From: Armatimonadota bacterium
Lineage (GTDB): Bacteria > Armatimonadota > Fimbriimonadia > Fimbriimonadales > Fimbriimonadaceae
Assembly (NCBI GenBank): GCA_016789105.1
Contig: JAEURN010000008.1
Span: 372,001-436,000 of the forward strand
Direction: 5' to 3'
DNA: 64,000 nt
Of this stretch, positions 25,893 to 34,998 are shown in pieces (positions within the stretch are counted from its first letter, which is position 1; every line of letters starts with the position of its first letter). The notes beneath the pieces were generated by a model. The model was not told where the DNA came from and made no database searches. It worked only from the letters and a program-made list of their open reading frames with translations. A program made the translations under genes and the position numbers.

Positions 25893-26662
25893 AACTGATC
25901 CGACATGAACATTTGGGGGGTGGCTGGAAACCCCCTGGCCATCACCAGAAGTTCCACCCCTTGGGTTTTCATCGGGATTCCCAGTAGGTCGGTCATCGAC
26001 CGGAGGCCATACCACTCGGCTTCTGGCAGTATCGGCCAAGTTGTCGGCAGTTGGTTGAACAGGGCCTCCCGGCAAAGATTCGTCTCGCTTGCCACATAAC
26101 CCCCAGGTGCGGCATAACACTCCCGGTAGACGTAGCGCCAATAGTGCCACCGGCGGGCGTCGCGGCGCAGGCGCATTGGGTTTCCCATCGCCCAAGTCGC
26201 GTAGATTTCTTCCACTTGACCTTCGGGCAGCATTCCGGCATAAGGTAGCTGGCAATGGGCATCCAGAGGGCCCTTGACCACCTCGTCCACCAGTTGGAAG
26301 CCGCAACGGGTGTAGAGCACCTCTTGGTGGGCAAACAACATCGCGGCGGCTTCGCCCTCACGCTCGCCGGTTTCCAGGACGAATTCTAAAAGGCGTTGGC
26401 CATAACCTCGCCCCCGGAACCCATTTCTGGTTCCCACGCCGGCAATCCCCAGCGCGCGGCCAAACCCAAAGTCCAATGGAGTCGTTGTGAGGATGCTCTG
26501 CATCTGCCCTTCGGCAAACAGGGCCCATTTCCGCTTCAAATCGAAAAACGGTTCACTGTAAAAGACCGTCGCCGCCCGGCCGGGGTCGAGTTCGAATATC
26601 TGGCACAACAAGTCTAGGAATGCCGACGCTTCGCCTTCTTCGATCGCCCGGATTTCGATCAT
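25889..26662 (-). CDS. GNAT-family N-acetyltransferase (Eis-like)
   Basis: A 257-residue protein with an N-terminal GNAT domain: motif A reads GIAGVGTRNGFRGRGYGQRLLEFVL, with the acetyl-CoA pyrophosphate loop RGRGYG near residue 85. YTRCGFQLVDEV follows, typical of motif B. The remaining about 130 residues (WHYWRYVYRECYAAPGGYVA, LGIPMKTQGVELLVMARGFP) resemble the second half of Eis-type acetyltransferases, which modify amines. Substrate unknown. It lies 10 bases downstream of cdaR on the same strand and could be the third gene of that operon. Confidence 0.78.
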   Translation of the reverse strand: MIEIRAIEEGEASAFLDLLCQIFELDPGRAATVFYSEPFFDLKRKWALFAEGQMQSILTTTPLDFGFGRALGIAGVGTRNGFRGRGYGQRLLEFVLETGEREGEAAAMLFAHQEVLYTRCGFQLVDEVVKGPLDAHCQLPYAGMLPEGQVEEIYATWAMGNPMRLRRDARRWHYWRYVYRECYAAPGGYVASETNLCREALFNQLPTTWPILPEAEWYGLRSMTDLLGIPMKTQGVELLVMARGFPATPQMFMSDQF

Positions 26663-26672
26663 CGATCTGGCA

Positions 26673-27584
26673 TTATCGCCGTTTTACTTTCACGTTTACC
26701 AATACTTCCGTCGTTTTCAGGGTGACGCCCGGGGGGGCGATCAACTTGAGGGTGAAGGTTTTATCCCCGCTCAACCCATCGACGTTAAGGGGGATGGTGT
26801 CCACCGTGTTGATGGCCGACACGTCTTCTGACTTGCCGCTGATCTCCACTTTATCGGGGATGACCGTGATCTCCTGGATCAAAACCTTGGCCGCTACTTT
26901 GCCCGTCCAATCCACGATGACCGGCACTTCTCGGGTGGCACGGGATGCCGTGAACGATGCGGCCACCGTCACGTTGGCCGGGTTGGTGTAGGTTGATGGA
27001 ACCGGATCCCCCTTGTCATCCAATAAAGCAACGGGGACGGAGGCCGATTGCCCGGGTTTCAGGCGGCTCAAATCCACAGTGGCCTTGAGCGACTTGACTT
27101 GCTTCACGTAGCTTGCCGGCCCGTAAAGCTCGACCGTTTTGGGGTTGGCGGCGGTGCTTGCCAGGTCGTACCCGGCCGGGGGCGTTCCGGTCGTCACGAC
27201 CTCGATGTCGCGCTGAATCCGCAAGATTTGCTCGCAGGAGACCTTGACCGTGCGGGTTTTGGGCCGGAATTCAAGATTCGAATCCCCCGGGATCCGGACT
27301 TGGACGACTTGGTTGCTCTCCCCAGGTTTGATGGTCGAAAGATCCAGATATGCGATCACTTTCCCGGCATCCAGCTTGTCCAGGTCGGTCAATGTCCCGC
27401 TGGCGATGAGGGTCACGCTGTCGGCGGCGGGGAACACAGCCAAACCGTCCGGTTTTCCTTCAATCTTGAGCGGCACGATGTATTCGCGTTCACGACCGGG
27501 CTCGTAAAGAGGCTGAACCTGGAACCAAAGGGCGATGGCAATGACGAGGCTAGCGATGAGCAAGGGGATGTCTTCGCGCTTCAT
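26673..27584 (-). CDS. cdaR: YbbR-repeat protein, putative CdaA regulator (CdaR)
   Basis: A 303-residue protein: one N-terminal membrane helix (IPLLIASLVIAIALWFQV) and then extracytoplasmic YbbR-type beta repeats (YDLASTAANPKTVELYGPASYV; VTVAASFTASRATREVPVIVDW). In Firmicutes CdaR sits next to CdaA and modulates c-di-AMP synthesis. Here its ATG overlaps the cdaA stop by four bases, the conserved order. The third usual partner, glmM, is not adjacent. Confidence 0.83.
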   Translation of the reverse strand: MKREDIPLLIASLVIAIALWFQVQPLYEPGREREYIVPLKIEGKPDGLAVFPAADSVTLIASGTLTDLDKLDAGKVIAYLDLSTIKPGESNQVVQVRIPGDSNLEFRPKTRTVKVSCEQILRIQRDIEVVTTGTPPAGYDLASTAANPKTVELYGPASYVKQVKSLKATVDLSRLKPGQSASVPVALLDDKGDPVPSTYTNPANVTVAASFTASRATREVPVIVDWTGKVAAKVLIQEITVIPDKVEISGKSEDVSAINTVDTIPLNVDGLSGDKTFTLKLIAPPGVTLKTTEVLVNVKVKRR

Positions 27585-28456
27585 AAGGTGGCCTCTTCAC
27601 CGGGAACACTCTTCTTTCGGGACCGGATGCTTCGCTTTGGTTTTTCGGAAATGAGTTCCTGTCGCAAGCGGGTGGCCAACTCTTCCTTGTTTTGGATTTG
27701 GATCAGTCCGCCATCAATGGCAAGCTGCATGGAACCCCGTTCTTCGCTGACAATCAAGACGACGCAATCCGCTTGCTCACTGACGCCGATTCCAGCCCGG
27801 TGGCGCATATGGTATTTGTCGCCGATTGAACTGGATTCGCTGACCGGCAACCGGCAGGCGGCGGCCAAAACCTCCCGATCCCGCACGATGACGGCTCCAT
27901 CGTGGAGCGGGTTGCCTTCGTAGAAAATGGCCCCCAACAGCGCGGCAGTCACGTCGGCATGGACCGGAACGCCGTTGGCGGCGATGTCGTCCAAGTGGTT
28001 GTTCCGCTCGATGACGATGAGGGCCCCGGTGCGCTCGTCGGACATTTCGCCCGCGGCTTGCACAATCTGCTCGATTACATTTTCTTCAACCGAGATCTCA
28101 CCCCCGATGAACCGACCAGACCAAAGGCCGAGCCGCGCGAACCCATCGATGGCCTGCCGGAGTTCGGGCAAGAACAAAATGACGAGGGCAACCGGGGCCA
28201 AAAGGGTTGCCTTGTCTAAGATCCAGTGGAGGGTCTGCAAACCCAGGTAATCGCTGAGCGCCAAGGCTGCGACGAACACGCCGATCCCCAGCACCACCCG
28301 CCAGGCGCGGGTGCCACGGACCAGCTTGAGCAGGCGGAACGTCAGATAGGTGACAAGGAGGATGTCAACGACGTGCACCAACCCGCGCCAAGAGGGTTCA
28401 AAAAGTACCCCCAAGCGGTTGAGTATCGCTTCCACAACGTCGCCTGAGTTTAACAC
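27581..28456 (-). CDS. cdaA: Membrane diadenylate cyclase CdaA
   Basis: A 291-residue enzyme that makes c-di-AMP from two ATP. Three hydrophobic segments occupy residues about 25-95, then the DAC domain: GALIVIERNN, the catalytic DGA at 186-188 (GNPLHDGAVIV), and RHR at 218-220. The usual RHRAAxG loop reads RHRAGIG, one substitution. SEQADCVVLIVSEERG follows, with the conserved SE motif. The C-terminus is basic. C-di-AMP controls potassium, turgor and wall homeostasis. Confidence 0.93.
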   Translation of the reverse strand: MLNSGDVVEAILNRLGVLFEPSWRGLVHVVDILLVTYLTFRLLKLVRGTRAWRVVLGIGVFVAALALSDYLGLQTLHWILDKATLLAPVALVILFLPELRQAIDGFARLGLWSGRFIGGEISVEENVIEQIVQAAGEMSDERTGALIVIERNNHLDDIAANGVPVHADVTAALLGAIFYEGNPLHDGAVIVRDREVLAAACRLPVSESSSIGDKYHMRHRAGIGVSEQADCVVLIVSEERGSMQLAIDGGLIQIQNKEELATRLRQELISEKPKRSIRSRKKSVPGEEATL

Positions 28457-28486
28457 TCCCTGGGCTTGAACTGGACCCGGATTAGG

Positions 28487-29560
28487 CTATCCGCCAGCGA
28501 GGATCTGCCGGTAAGCCCGGGAAGTCGCCTCGGCCGCACGGCGCCAGGTGTACCGGGAGAGGACTTGTTCCTTCAAATCTTCTGACTTTGGGCGGGCCAG
28601 AGCCGCCGAGGTCGCCCGGATCATGGAAACCGGGTCGTGGGGGTCACAGTAATCGGCGAGGGGGCCAAAGTAATCCCGTGCCGAACCCACGTCGGTGGAA
28701 ACGATAGGCGTGCCGACCGATGCCGCTTCCAGGGTCGCCAGGCCGGGAGTTTCCCGAAAGCTTGGCAGAGCATGCACCTTGGCAAGGCGGTAAAGCCCGT
28801 GGAGGACGGGGGGTTCAACCCGGCCCAAAAGCGTCGCTCCCAGGCTACGGCAGATCTCCCCTTGCGGCTCGCGGATGGCACCGGCGCAAACGACCCTCAA
28901 CCCAAGTGGTGCCACCGCCTGGATATAAGAAACTTGGTTCTTCACCGCTTCCACCCTCCCCGCAATCAGGATGAACCCGCCGGGCTCCAAGCCGTGGCGG
29001 GCCAGGATTTCTGAAGCCTTCTCCATATCGGAAGGCATCTCGGCCGCGATCCCATTGGGCACAACGCAGACTGGGGTTTGGAACGGCCCGAGTGCCCTGA
29101 GGTGGCGGCTCTCCGACTCCGAATTGGGGAGGAGAATATCAGCCCGCGCAATGATCTCCCGGTGGGGCTGGCGTTCCGCATGGACCATTGGCTCGATCCG
29201 ACGCTGGATCATCGTGCGGGCGGCGGATGTCCCGATGAGTCGCCGGGCAAGCCGCCATTTGGGCGAGTTGTGCAAGACTTCGTCGGCGATGAAATCCCAC
29301 CAGATCGTGCTGACCGCGGTGGGCTTGCCAGCGGATTTAGCCGCCAAAAGCATGGAATGGGTGAACTTGGGCGTTTGGAGGTTGAACAGGTGGACTACGT
29401 CGGCCCCAGCCATTTTGTCGACGGCCTCTTCACCCAAGGCGATCTCCGCCTCAACTCCGAACTCGGCCAGGCAGGCCGCCGTCTGCTCCATTTGCACGAC
29501 GTCGCCGCCAAAATTCTGGTAGGCGTCCGCCCGGTTCACCAATAGCGCCCGCACCGCCAA
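28487..29560 (-). CDS. GT4-type glycosyltransferase
   Basis: A 357-residue GT-B fold glycosyltransferase. The N-terminal half shows the GG loop (DAYQNFGGDVVQMEQTA) and ADILLPNSESESRHL; the C-terminal half the donor-binding GGFILIAGRVEAVKNQ and the E-x7-E pattern FRETPGLATLEAASVGTPIVS. Retaining GT4 enzymes transfer sugars from nucleotide donors to glycans or lipids. No other glycan genes are adjacent, so acceptor and pathway are unknown. It ends 30 bases upstream of cdaA on the same strand. Confidence 0.85.
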   Translation of the reverse strand: MAVRALLVNRADAYQNFGGDVVQMEQTAACLAEFGVEAEIALGEEAVDKMAGADVVHLFNLQTPKFTHSMLLAAKSAGKPTAVSTIWWDFIADEVLHNSPKWRLARRLIGTSAARTMIQRRIEPMVHAERQPHREIIARADILLPNSESESRHLRALGPFQTPVCVVPNGIAAEMPSDMEKASEILARHGLEPGGFILIAGRVEAVKNQVSYIQAVAPLGLRVVCAGAIREPQGEICRSLGATLLGRVEPPVLHGLYRLAKVHALPSFRETPGLATLEAASVGTPIVSTDVGSARDYFGPLADYCDPHDPVSMIRATSAALARPKSEDLKEQVLSRYTWRRAAEATSRAYRQILAGG

Positions 29561-29609
29561 AGGTTACCGGGCCTGAACCGGTTTGCTGCCAGCAGGCACA
29601 ATAGCCCTT

Positions 29610-30716
29610 GTGGAAAGCAGGGACAAGGATGGACGGACACTTGCCGATGTCCGCATCGAAATCGACACGGTCGATGCCGAACTGATCCGCCTGCTCGAAC
29701 GCAGGATCGACCTCACCAGGGAAGTTGGCACCATCAAGGGCCGGGACAATTCACCGTTTTTCACCCCGGAACGCGAACGGCAAATGTATGAACGGTTGCG
29801 CAACTCCAAGTACCGCAACCTGACCGGCGACCAATTGGTTGCGATTTTCAGGGAAGTCATTTCTGCCGGTAGGGCGGCCGAAAAACCGCTGCACGTCGCC
29901 TACTGGGGCCCCGAAGGGACTTACACCCACCAGGCGGCGGCCGCGGCATTTGGCCACAGCGTCTCGCTTGTCCCGGTTTATAACATCCGAGAAGTGTTTC
30001 AATCCGTCGAGCGCAGCCAAGCCGATTATGGTGTCGTGCCCATTGAAAACTCCGTAGCGGGCGTCGTGCCGGAAACGCTGGACATGTTCCCCAAATCGAA
30101 CGTCAAAATCGTCAGCGAAACGTTCCTAGACATCCACCACCACCTGGGATCGGTGGCGGGATCATTGGAGGAGGTCAAACGGGTTTATGCCGGGCCGCAA
30201 CCCGCTGCCCAGTGCCGCGAATGGCTCCGAGACCACCTGCCGCACGCCGATATCGTCGACATCGTGCCCACCGCCGAAGCCGCAAAGAGGGCGCTCGCCG
30301 ACCCCCAAGGGGCGGCAATCGTCAACGAAGTCTCGCTCTCTCTCTACGGTTTGACGGCACTCGCCGAACATATCCAAGACCATGCCAGCAACCGGACACG
30401 GTTTGTCGTTTTGGGATACAACGAGCCAGCCGCCAGCGGGCACGACAAGACCTCGTTGATGTTTAAGCTCAAAAACCGGCGGGGGGAACTGTACCGGGTG
30501 CTCGGTTGCTTTGTTGAAAACGAGGTCAACCTGACCATGATCGAATCGCGGCCCGACCCTAGGGACACGTTCCAATACATGTTCTACATGGATATGGATG
30601 GGCACCGGACGGATCAAAACGTGATGCGGGCGGTCAACGATTTGCGGAGCGTGGCAATCGAAACCGTCATCCTGGGCAGCTACCCCAGTTACGACCCTGG
30701 GGTTCAAACCCTCTGA
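29610..30716 (+). CDS. pheA: Bifunctional chorismate mutase / prephenate dehydratase
   Basis: A 368-residue P-protein that converts chorismate to prephenate and then phenylpyruvate for phenylalanine. An AroQ chorismate mutase domain fills residues about 10-90 (VRIEIDTVDAELIRLLERRI), the dehydratase about 95-280 (YWGPEGTYTHQAA, VVPIENSVAGVV, and the key TRF in SNRTRFVVLG), and an ACT regulatory domain follows (KTSLMFKLKNRRGELYRVL and ESRPDP), implying Phe feedback. GTG at 29610 is chosen; TTG at 29583 would add nine residues. No ribosome-binding site is clear. Confidence 0.95.
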   Translation: MESRDKDGRTLADVRIEIDTVDAELIRLLERRIDLTREVGTIKGRDNSPFFTPERERQMYERLRNSKYRNLTGDQLVAIFREVISAGRAAEKPLHVAYWGPEGTYTHQAAAAAFGHSVSLVPVYNIREVFQSVERSQADYGVVPIENSVAGVVPETLDMFPKSNVKIVSETFLDIHHHLGSVAGSLEEVKRVYAGPQPAAQCREWLRDHLPHADIVDIVPTAEAAKRALADPQGAAIVNEVSLSLYGLTALAEHIQDHASNRTRFVVLGYNEPAASGHDKTSLMFKLKNRRGELYRVLGCFVENEVNLTMIESRPDPRDTFQYMFYMDMDGHRTDQNVMRAVNDLRSVAIETVILGSYPSYDPGVQTL

Positions 30717-30725
30717 CGGGGCAAC

Positions 30726-31277
30726 TCAGCGCCTGTTTCCTGGCCCAACCGATTCCAACCAATCCTGCGTTTGGCGAGGGTGGTGGAACCGCAGGTAGGT
30801 TTTGTTTGGTTCTGGTGATGAAAAGATCGCTTCCATCTGCTTTTTTTGCCGGCGGCGGACCCGGAAAATCCACCAAACAATAGCGTCTTTGCCAAAGAAG
30901 GCATTCCAAAGCGATTCTTGGCAATGACCCCACAACAATTCCTTTCGCCGACTCCGGGTCACGCATCGGTTCAAGAGCCGCCCCAAGATCAGCGGGAACG
31001 GGTAATCCAGCCATATGGTGGTGTCGGCCCGCTGGTCAAGCATTTCGCGGCAACGGGAATAGTTGCCACAAACGATCCATTCAGGCTGGGAAGCTAACTG
31101 TTCCACCTTGGGCCGGAACTCTTCGTCAGTGGAAGGTGTCCACCCCGGTTGCCAATAGAGTTCGTCGAGTTCGGTGTGCGGGATCGCCAACTTTTGCGAA
31201 AGATCGCGCGCAAGCGTTGTCTTGCCGCTTCCGCTGAGGCCGCGGACCGTGATCCGCCGTCCGGGCCGTTGATCCAC
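30726..31277 (-). CDS. P-loop nucleotide kinase-like protein (topology-modulation/FlaR type)
   Basis: A 183-residue small P-loop NTPase. The Walker A is GLSGSGKTTLARDLS (about residues 13-27), with HTELDELYWQPGW and WIVCGNYSRCREML typical of the adenylate kinase-related proteins called topology modulators. A lid-like Arg/Lys-rich segment (RVRRRQKKQ) is near residue 145. Substrate unknown. It lies just downstream of the 31287 gene on the same strand, nine bases apart, suggesting co-transcription. Confidence 0.75.
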   Translation of the reverse strand: MDQRPGRRITVRGLSGSGKTTLARDLSQKLAIPHTELDELYWQPGWTPSTDEEFRPKVEQLASQPEWIVCGNYSRCREMLDQRADTTIWLDYPFPLILGRLLNRCVTRSRRKELLWGHCQESLWNAFFGKDAIVWWIFRVRRRQKKQMEAIFSSPEPNKTYLRFHHPRQTQDWLESVGPGNRR

Positions 31278-31286
31278 GGCTTTAGT

Positions 31287-32597
31287 CTACTGCCCCTCGA
31301 ACGAGGCCGTCCCACCGGCGATCGAGAGGCTCACATCGGCAGGATCGCCCGATCCGGATCCCATCCGCCGGTCTGATCCGGCGCACCAGATCGCGCAGCC
31401 CTCGGCGGTTTTGGAGTAGGCCAGGGCTTCACCGGTATAAGGGTCGAGCTCCCGAATGGTGCCAAGCGATTCTGGGAGCGAAGCAGTGCCGTGGGATCCT
31501 TCCAGAGCTCCGGCAAGGGCCGATGCGAGCAGATACCGGGCTTCCAAGGATGCCGCCAGCCCAACCCGGGCTAAGTTCCAGTCGGCAATGGCAAGCGGAA
31601 CAATCCGGCTTGGGCTTTTGAGGCGCGCAAAATCGCGGACGGCTGACCGGTACGAATCTGCGGAGGCAAAGGGGTCGTTCCCGTCTTCTTGAGATGATTC
31701 CAAGGCCGATGACCAGAATTCAGCCATCCGAACGGCGGCGGCCCTTTGGAACATGGGGTTGTTGATCGATAGCCGGCTCCCGCTGAACATCCGGTCGTTG
31801 AACGAATCGGGCCGGCTGAGGACGTGGATGGTTCGCATGGCCTCGCCTTGCATGTTCCGGAACAAATCAGGGCGTGTGCCCCGCTCGGCAAGGAAGGCCC
31901 GGTACCGGTCGATCGTCCCGGGCCGGTCACCATAGTTGAAGGCGATCTCAACCGCGGCGGCAAGCGCCTGGGTTTCCAGGTTGACGTGGGTCACCAGGCC
32001 GTCGAGCCCCGAATCGCGAGAGATGTGCCACCCGATCCGCCGCAACTGGCCAAGGCGGTTGAATGCTTGGTCGAATCGGCCATCCCGCGCATCGGCAAGC
32101 GCGAATGCCGTCATCAGCCGCCCAAATTGGATGGTCGTGTGGTAATGGGGTTCGAGAAGTTCCGTGTCGCCAGACCATTGCCTTTGGAACCGGCTATCTG
32201 ACAACGAGGCTGCCTGCCCAAGGCTTTGCACAAAGGGGCGGCACTTGGCAAACGATTCTCCAAACCGGCCGTCCGGCTTGTCCCCGGGCAGTGCATAAAG
32301 CCGAGATTCGGCCACAAGGCGTGTGCGCTCTTCTTCTGGGAATTGCTCCCATTCAGCCGCCGCCCTTTTAAACAAGACAGCTGCGTCTTGCCCGGGTTCG
32401 GGAGGATCGGAGCGCTCGAAGGCTTGAGGTTCGGTCGGCACCAGATCCGACGAGCCGTTTTCGACCGCTTGCCCAAACCGCTCTCCCGTCGCATAGAGGT
32501 CGGAATAAAGCCATACCGATCCCCCTACGACGGCAACAAGGGGCACGATGGCGACTGCGTACACCATGACCAGGACGCTTTTTTTGGGAGTGATCAT
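31287..32597 (-). CDS. Membrane-anchored helical protein of unknown function
   Basis: A 436-residue protein I cannot place. One N-terminal membrane helix (VLVMVYAVAIVPLVAVVGGSVWLY) is followed by a largely helical exterior domain with GQDAAVLFKRAAAEWEQFPE, ETQALAAAVEIAFNYGDRPG and WNLARVGLAASLEARYLLAS, a pattern seen in uncharacterised planctomycete-type proteins. The C-terminus has ELDPYTGEALAYSKTAEG. ATG at 32597 is chosen because GGGAGG stands nine bases upstream; a longer ORF to 32729 is unsupported. Neighbour at 32660 is also a small anchored protein; the two may work together. Confidence 0.5.
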   Translation of the reverse strand: MITPKKSVLVMVYAVAIVPLVAVVGGSVWLYSDLYATGERFGQAVENGSSDLVPTEPQAFERSDPPEPGQDAAVLFKRAAAEWEQFPEEERTRLVAESRLYALPGDKPDGRFGESFAKCRPFVQSLGQAASLSDSRFQRQWSGDTELLEPHYHTTIQFGRLMTAFALADARDGRFDQAFNRLGQLRRIGWHISRDSGLDGLVTHVNLETQALAAAVEIAFNYGDRPGTIDRYRAFLAERGTRPDLFRNMQGEAMRTIHVLSRPDSFNDRMFSGSRLSINNPMFQRAAAVRMAEFWSSALESSQEDGNDPFASADSYRSAVRDFARLKSPSRIVPLAIADWNLARVGLAASLEARYLLASALAGALEGSHGTASLPESLGTIRELDPYTGEALAYSKTAEGCAIWCAGSDRRMGSGSGDPADVSLSIAGGTASFEGQ

Positions 32598-32659
32598 GAC
32601 GGGCCGCCTCCCTAACATTTTCGGCTGGTCTGGCCCCAGATCTCCAGCCCTGGGCCGAT

Positions 32660-33118
32660 TCAATAGTCCGGGAGTTGTTCGGCCGTTACCCCGGTGATTC
32701 GCCACCGCGGTTCGGGCACGATCCCCCATTTGAACGACGACTCCTTTTTGAGCGTGATCGAAACGTTGGGGATTGTCTTGTTGATCGCAAAGCCCATGTA
32801 GTCCAGTTGGACGTCCACGGGCGTCACAACCTCGGCATCTTCACCGTGAATGCTGGCGCGGGTTTCCAAAATGGCGATCTTGGGCCTGGCTTGGTGGATC
32901 ACCTTGGAAATGTCGAACGTGTTGGCCGCTTCGCCCCCATAGGTGAACGACCGGCTCAAGTACTTGAGCACGTCGCTAGGTTCCCCCTTCGCGGCGGCAT
33001 CCGTCGATTCCTTGAGGGCCTTGTCGATCATCTGCTGGTCGGAGGGGGCAAACAGGTATCCGCTGGCAAGGAATGCCACGAGCCCGACAGCGGGAAAGGC
33101 CAGCCAAAGCTTGTTCAT
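32660..33118 (-). CDS. Small membrane-anchored protein, NTF2-like in outline
   Basis: A 152-residue protein with an N-terminal hydrophobic anchor or signal (LWLAFPAVGLVAFLASGYLF) and a mature region of helices then strands: MIDKALKESTDAAAKGEPSDVLKYLSRSF (in two parts), a Gly-rich turn, and VVTPVDVQLDYMGF. The pattern recalls NTF2/SnoaL-like folds, but I cannot assign a family. It ends 62 bases upstream of the 31287 gene. Confidence 0.5.
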   Translation of the reverse strand: MNKLWLAFPAVGLVAFLASGYLFAPSDQQMIDKALKESTDAAAKGEPSDVLKYLSRSFTYGGEAANTFDISKVIHQARPKIAILETRASIHGEDAEVVTPVDVQLDYMGFAINKTIPNVSITLKKESSFKWGIVPEPRWRITGVTAEQLPDY

Positions 33119-33139
33119 GGTTAAGTTATGGACACCCGA

Positions 33140-34072
33140 TCACAGGTCGGCCGTTGCACCGGCTAGGACTTGGCGGGCCAACTCCACATCCATCCCCATC
33201 TGCACGCAGAGGTCTTCGATGGAATCGAACCGCATCTCCTCCCGCAGTTTTTGGTGGAATTCTAGGCTGATGACCCGTCCATAAAGACTCTCGCCCGGGT
33301 AATCCAACAAAAAGGCTTCGACCGAAGGGACGCCCGAATCGTCCACTGTTGGCCGAATGCCGATGCTGACGGCGGCCTTGAACCGCCCAAAAGGAGTGTC
33401 GGCCACGGCTGCGTAAATTCCGAACGGGAGCCCGGCTACCCGGCCTGGGCGGGCCAAATTGGCCGTCGGGTAGCCCAGAGTGCGCCCTAAGCGCTTACCA
33501 CGGACGACAACGCCTTCAAGGGAAAACGGGCGCCCTAAAAGTGATGATGCAAGTTGGCAATCGCCGGATGCAACGGCCTCGCGGATCCGGGAAGAACTCA
33601 CGCGGATTCCCGCGGATTCGACAGGGGGCAAGACCGCGGTTTCCACCCGTTCCGCAAGCCATTCGGGAGTGCCTTGCCGCCCTCGTCCGAAGGCAAAATC
33701 ATGCCCGACCGCCACGGCTTCGGCCCGCAAGGTATTGCGCAAAACCGTTTGATAGAACTGTTCCGCCGGGCACCGCGCCAAATGTTTGTCGAACGGCAAC
33801 ACAACTGTCGCGGAAACGCCGAGTTTGGCGATTTGCGCCAAGTTCTGCCCGAGATTCTGCAATGGGGCTGGCGCATGGGCCGGCGCGAGGGTTTCTGCCG
33901 GATGCCGGTCGAACGTGAGGACGATCGCCGGCAGGTCGCGCTCTCGTGCCATTCCAACCGCCCTGCCGATCAGCGCTTGGTGACCCAGGTGGACGCCATC
34001 GAACGTGCCGATGCAAACAACCGAACCCGGCCATTCGGGATCCATCCGGTCGGCGCCGAACTGCACGAGCAT
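33140..34072 (-). CDS. ribF: Bifunctional riboflavin kinase / FAD synthetase
   Basis: A 310-residue enzyme that phosphorylates riboflavin to FMN and adenylates it to FAD. The adenylyltransferase domain has CIGTFDGVHLGHQALI (with the HxGH motif), VGHDFAFGRGRQG and VSSSRIREAVASGD; the kinase domain has GKRLGRTLGYPTANL and ends with EMRFDSIEDLCVQMGMDVELAR. ATG at 34072 is chosen; an 85-residue upstream extension is Pro/Arg-rich nonsense. Head-to-head with the DUF4349 lipoprotein gene. Confidence 0.95.
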   Translation of the reverse strand: MLVQFGADRMDPEWPGSVVCIGTFDGVHLGHQALIGRAVGMARERDLPAIVLTFDRHPAETLAPAHAPAPLQNLGQNLAQIAKLGVSATVVLPFDKHLARCPAEQFYQTVLRNTLRAEAVAVGHDFAFGRGRQGTPEWLAERVETAVLPPVESAGIRVSSSRIREAVASGDCQLASSLLGRPFSLEGVVVRGKRLGRTLGYPTANLARPGRVAGLPFGIYAAVADTPFGRFKAAVSIGIRPTVDDSGVPSVEAFLLDYPGESLYGRVISLEFHQKLREEMRFDSIEDLCVQMGMDVELARQVLAGATADL

Positions 34073-34164
34073 CGCCGGCAGTTTACATGGCGGGGAACCC
34101 GGTGTCGGCCAGATGGGTTGCAAAGGGGGAGGATCCGGGGTTCGCGGCCAAGTGAGACAAAGAT

Positions 34165-34998
34165 ATGAAGACTCCTTGGTTGTTGGTCGTCGTTTTGGCA
34201 CTCGCTGTTGGCGGGTGTACCGATGAAGTGCCTGAGGCAGGCGTAAGCGCGAAAAATGCAGATCATGAGAGCAGCCGGGTGGCAACAAGCCCGGCAAGCA
34301 CGCCTCCCCAGACACCGGTGGAAACACCTCTCAGGAACGTCATCCGCAACGGCTCGATGACTGTGCGGGTGCCGGATGTCGAAAAAACCGAAAAGCAACT
34401 CACCCGCGACCTTGCTTCAGTTGGTGGTTACGTTGCCGGTTCCCATAGCGCGGGCTATGGAACGGGATCGCCCACAGTCGAACTCAATTTGAAGATTCCA
34501 GCCGCCCGGCTCGACGGTGTCATCGAGACAATTTCGGCCTACGGAGTGGTTCTGGACAAGCAACTTTCCAGCGAGGATGTGACCGATCAATTGATTGATG
34601 CGGAGGCACGGCTCAAAACCCTAACGTCACAAGAATCCCGATACCGCGATTTGCTAAACAAGGCGAACAACATCAATCAGATCGCAGAGATTGAGTCAAA
34701 ACTTGGCGAGGTGAGGACTCAAATTGAGCGGATCTCGGCCACCCGCAAATCAATGGCCGATCGGGCGGCCATGAGCGAGCTGAAAATCACCCTTACCCAA
34801 GATGCCGCCACCTTGCCAGCGACCCAAGGCCAAGCCGGATGGCTCAACGAATCCTGGGGTCAAGCGACTGGGGCCTTTTTGGGCGTACTGCAAATGGGTG
34901 GGACAGTGGCTGTTTGGCTCTTGGTTTTTTCACCACTTTGGGGTGCCATTGCGGGCGGAACTTGGCTGGTTGCCCGTCATGCCAAAGCGAAACGTTGA
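34165..34998 (+). CDS. DUF4349 lipoprotein
   Basis: A 277-residue protein. A lipoprotein signal ends at LALAVGGC (Cys at residue 18). The mature part starts with a Ser/Pro linker, then the DUF4349 domain (RNGSMTVRVPDVEKTEKQL, GGYVAGSHSAGYG, LKIPAARLDGVIETISAYG), a coiled coil at about 145-205 and a C-terminal membrane helix (VLQMGGTVAVWLLVFSPLWG). DUF4349 proteins are envelope proteins of unknown role. Its stop overlaps the convergent gene by 22 bases. Confidence 0.82.
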   Translation: MKTPWLLVVVLALAVGGCTDEVPEAGVSAKNADHESSRVATSPASTPPQTPVETPLRNVIRNGSMTVRVPDVEKTEKQLTRDLASVGGYVAGSHSAGYGTGSPTVELNLKIPAARLDGVIETISAYGVVLDKQLSSEDVTDQLIDAEARLKTLTSQESRYRDLLNKANNINQIAEIESKLGEVRTQIERISATRKSMADRAAMSELKITLTQDAATLPATQGQAGWLNESWGQATGAFLGVLQMGGTVAVWLLVFSPLWGAIAGGTWLVARHAKAKR

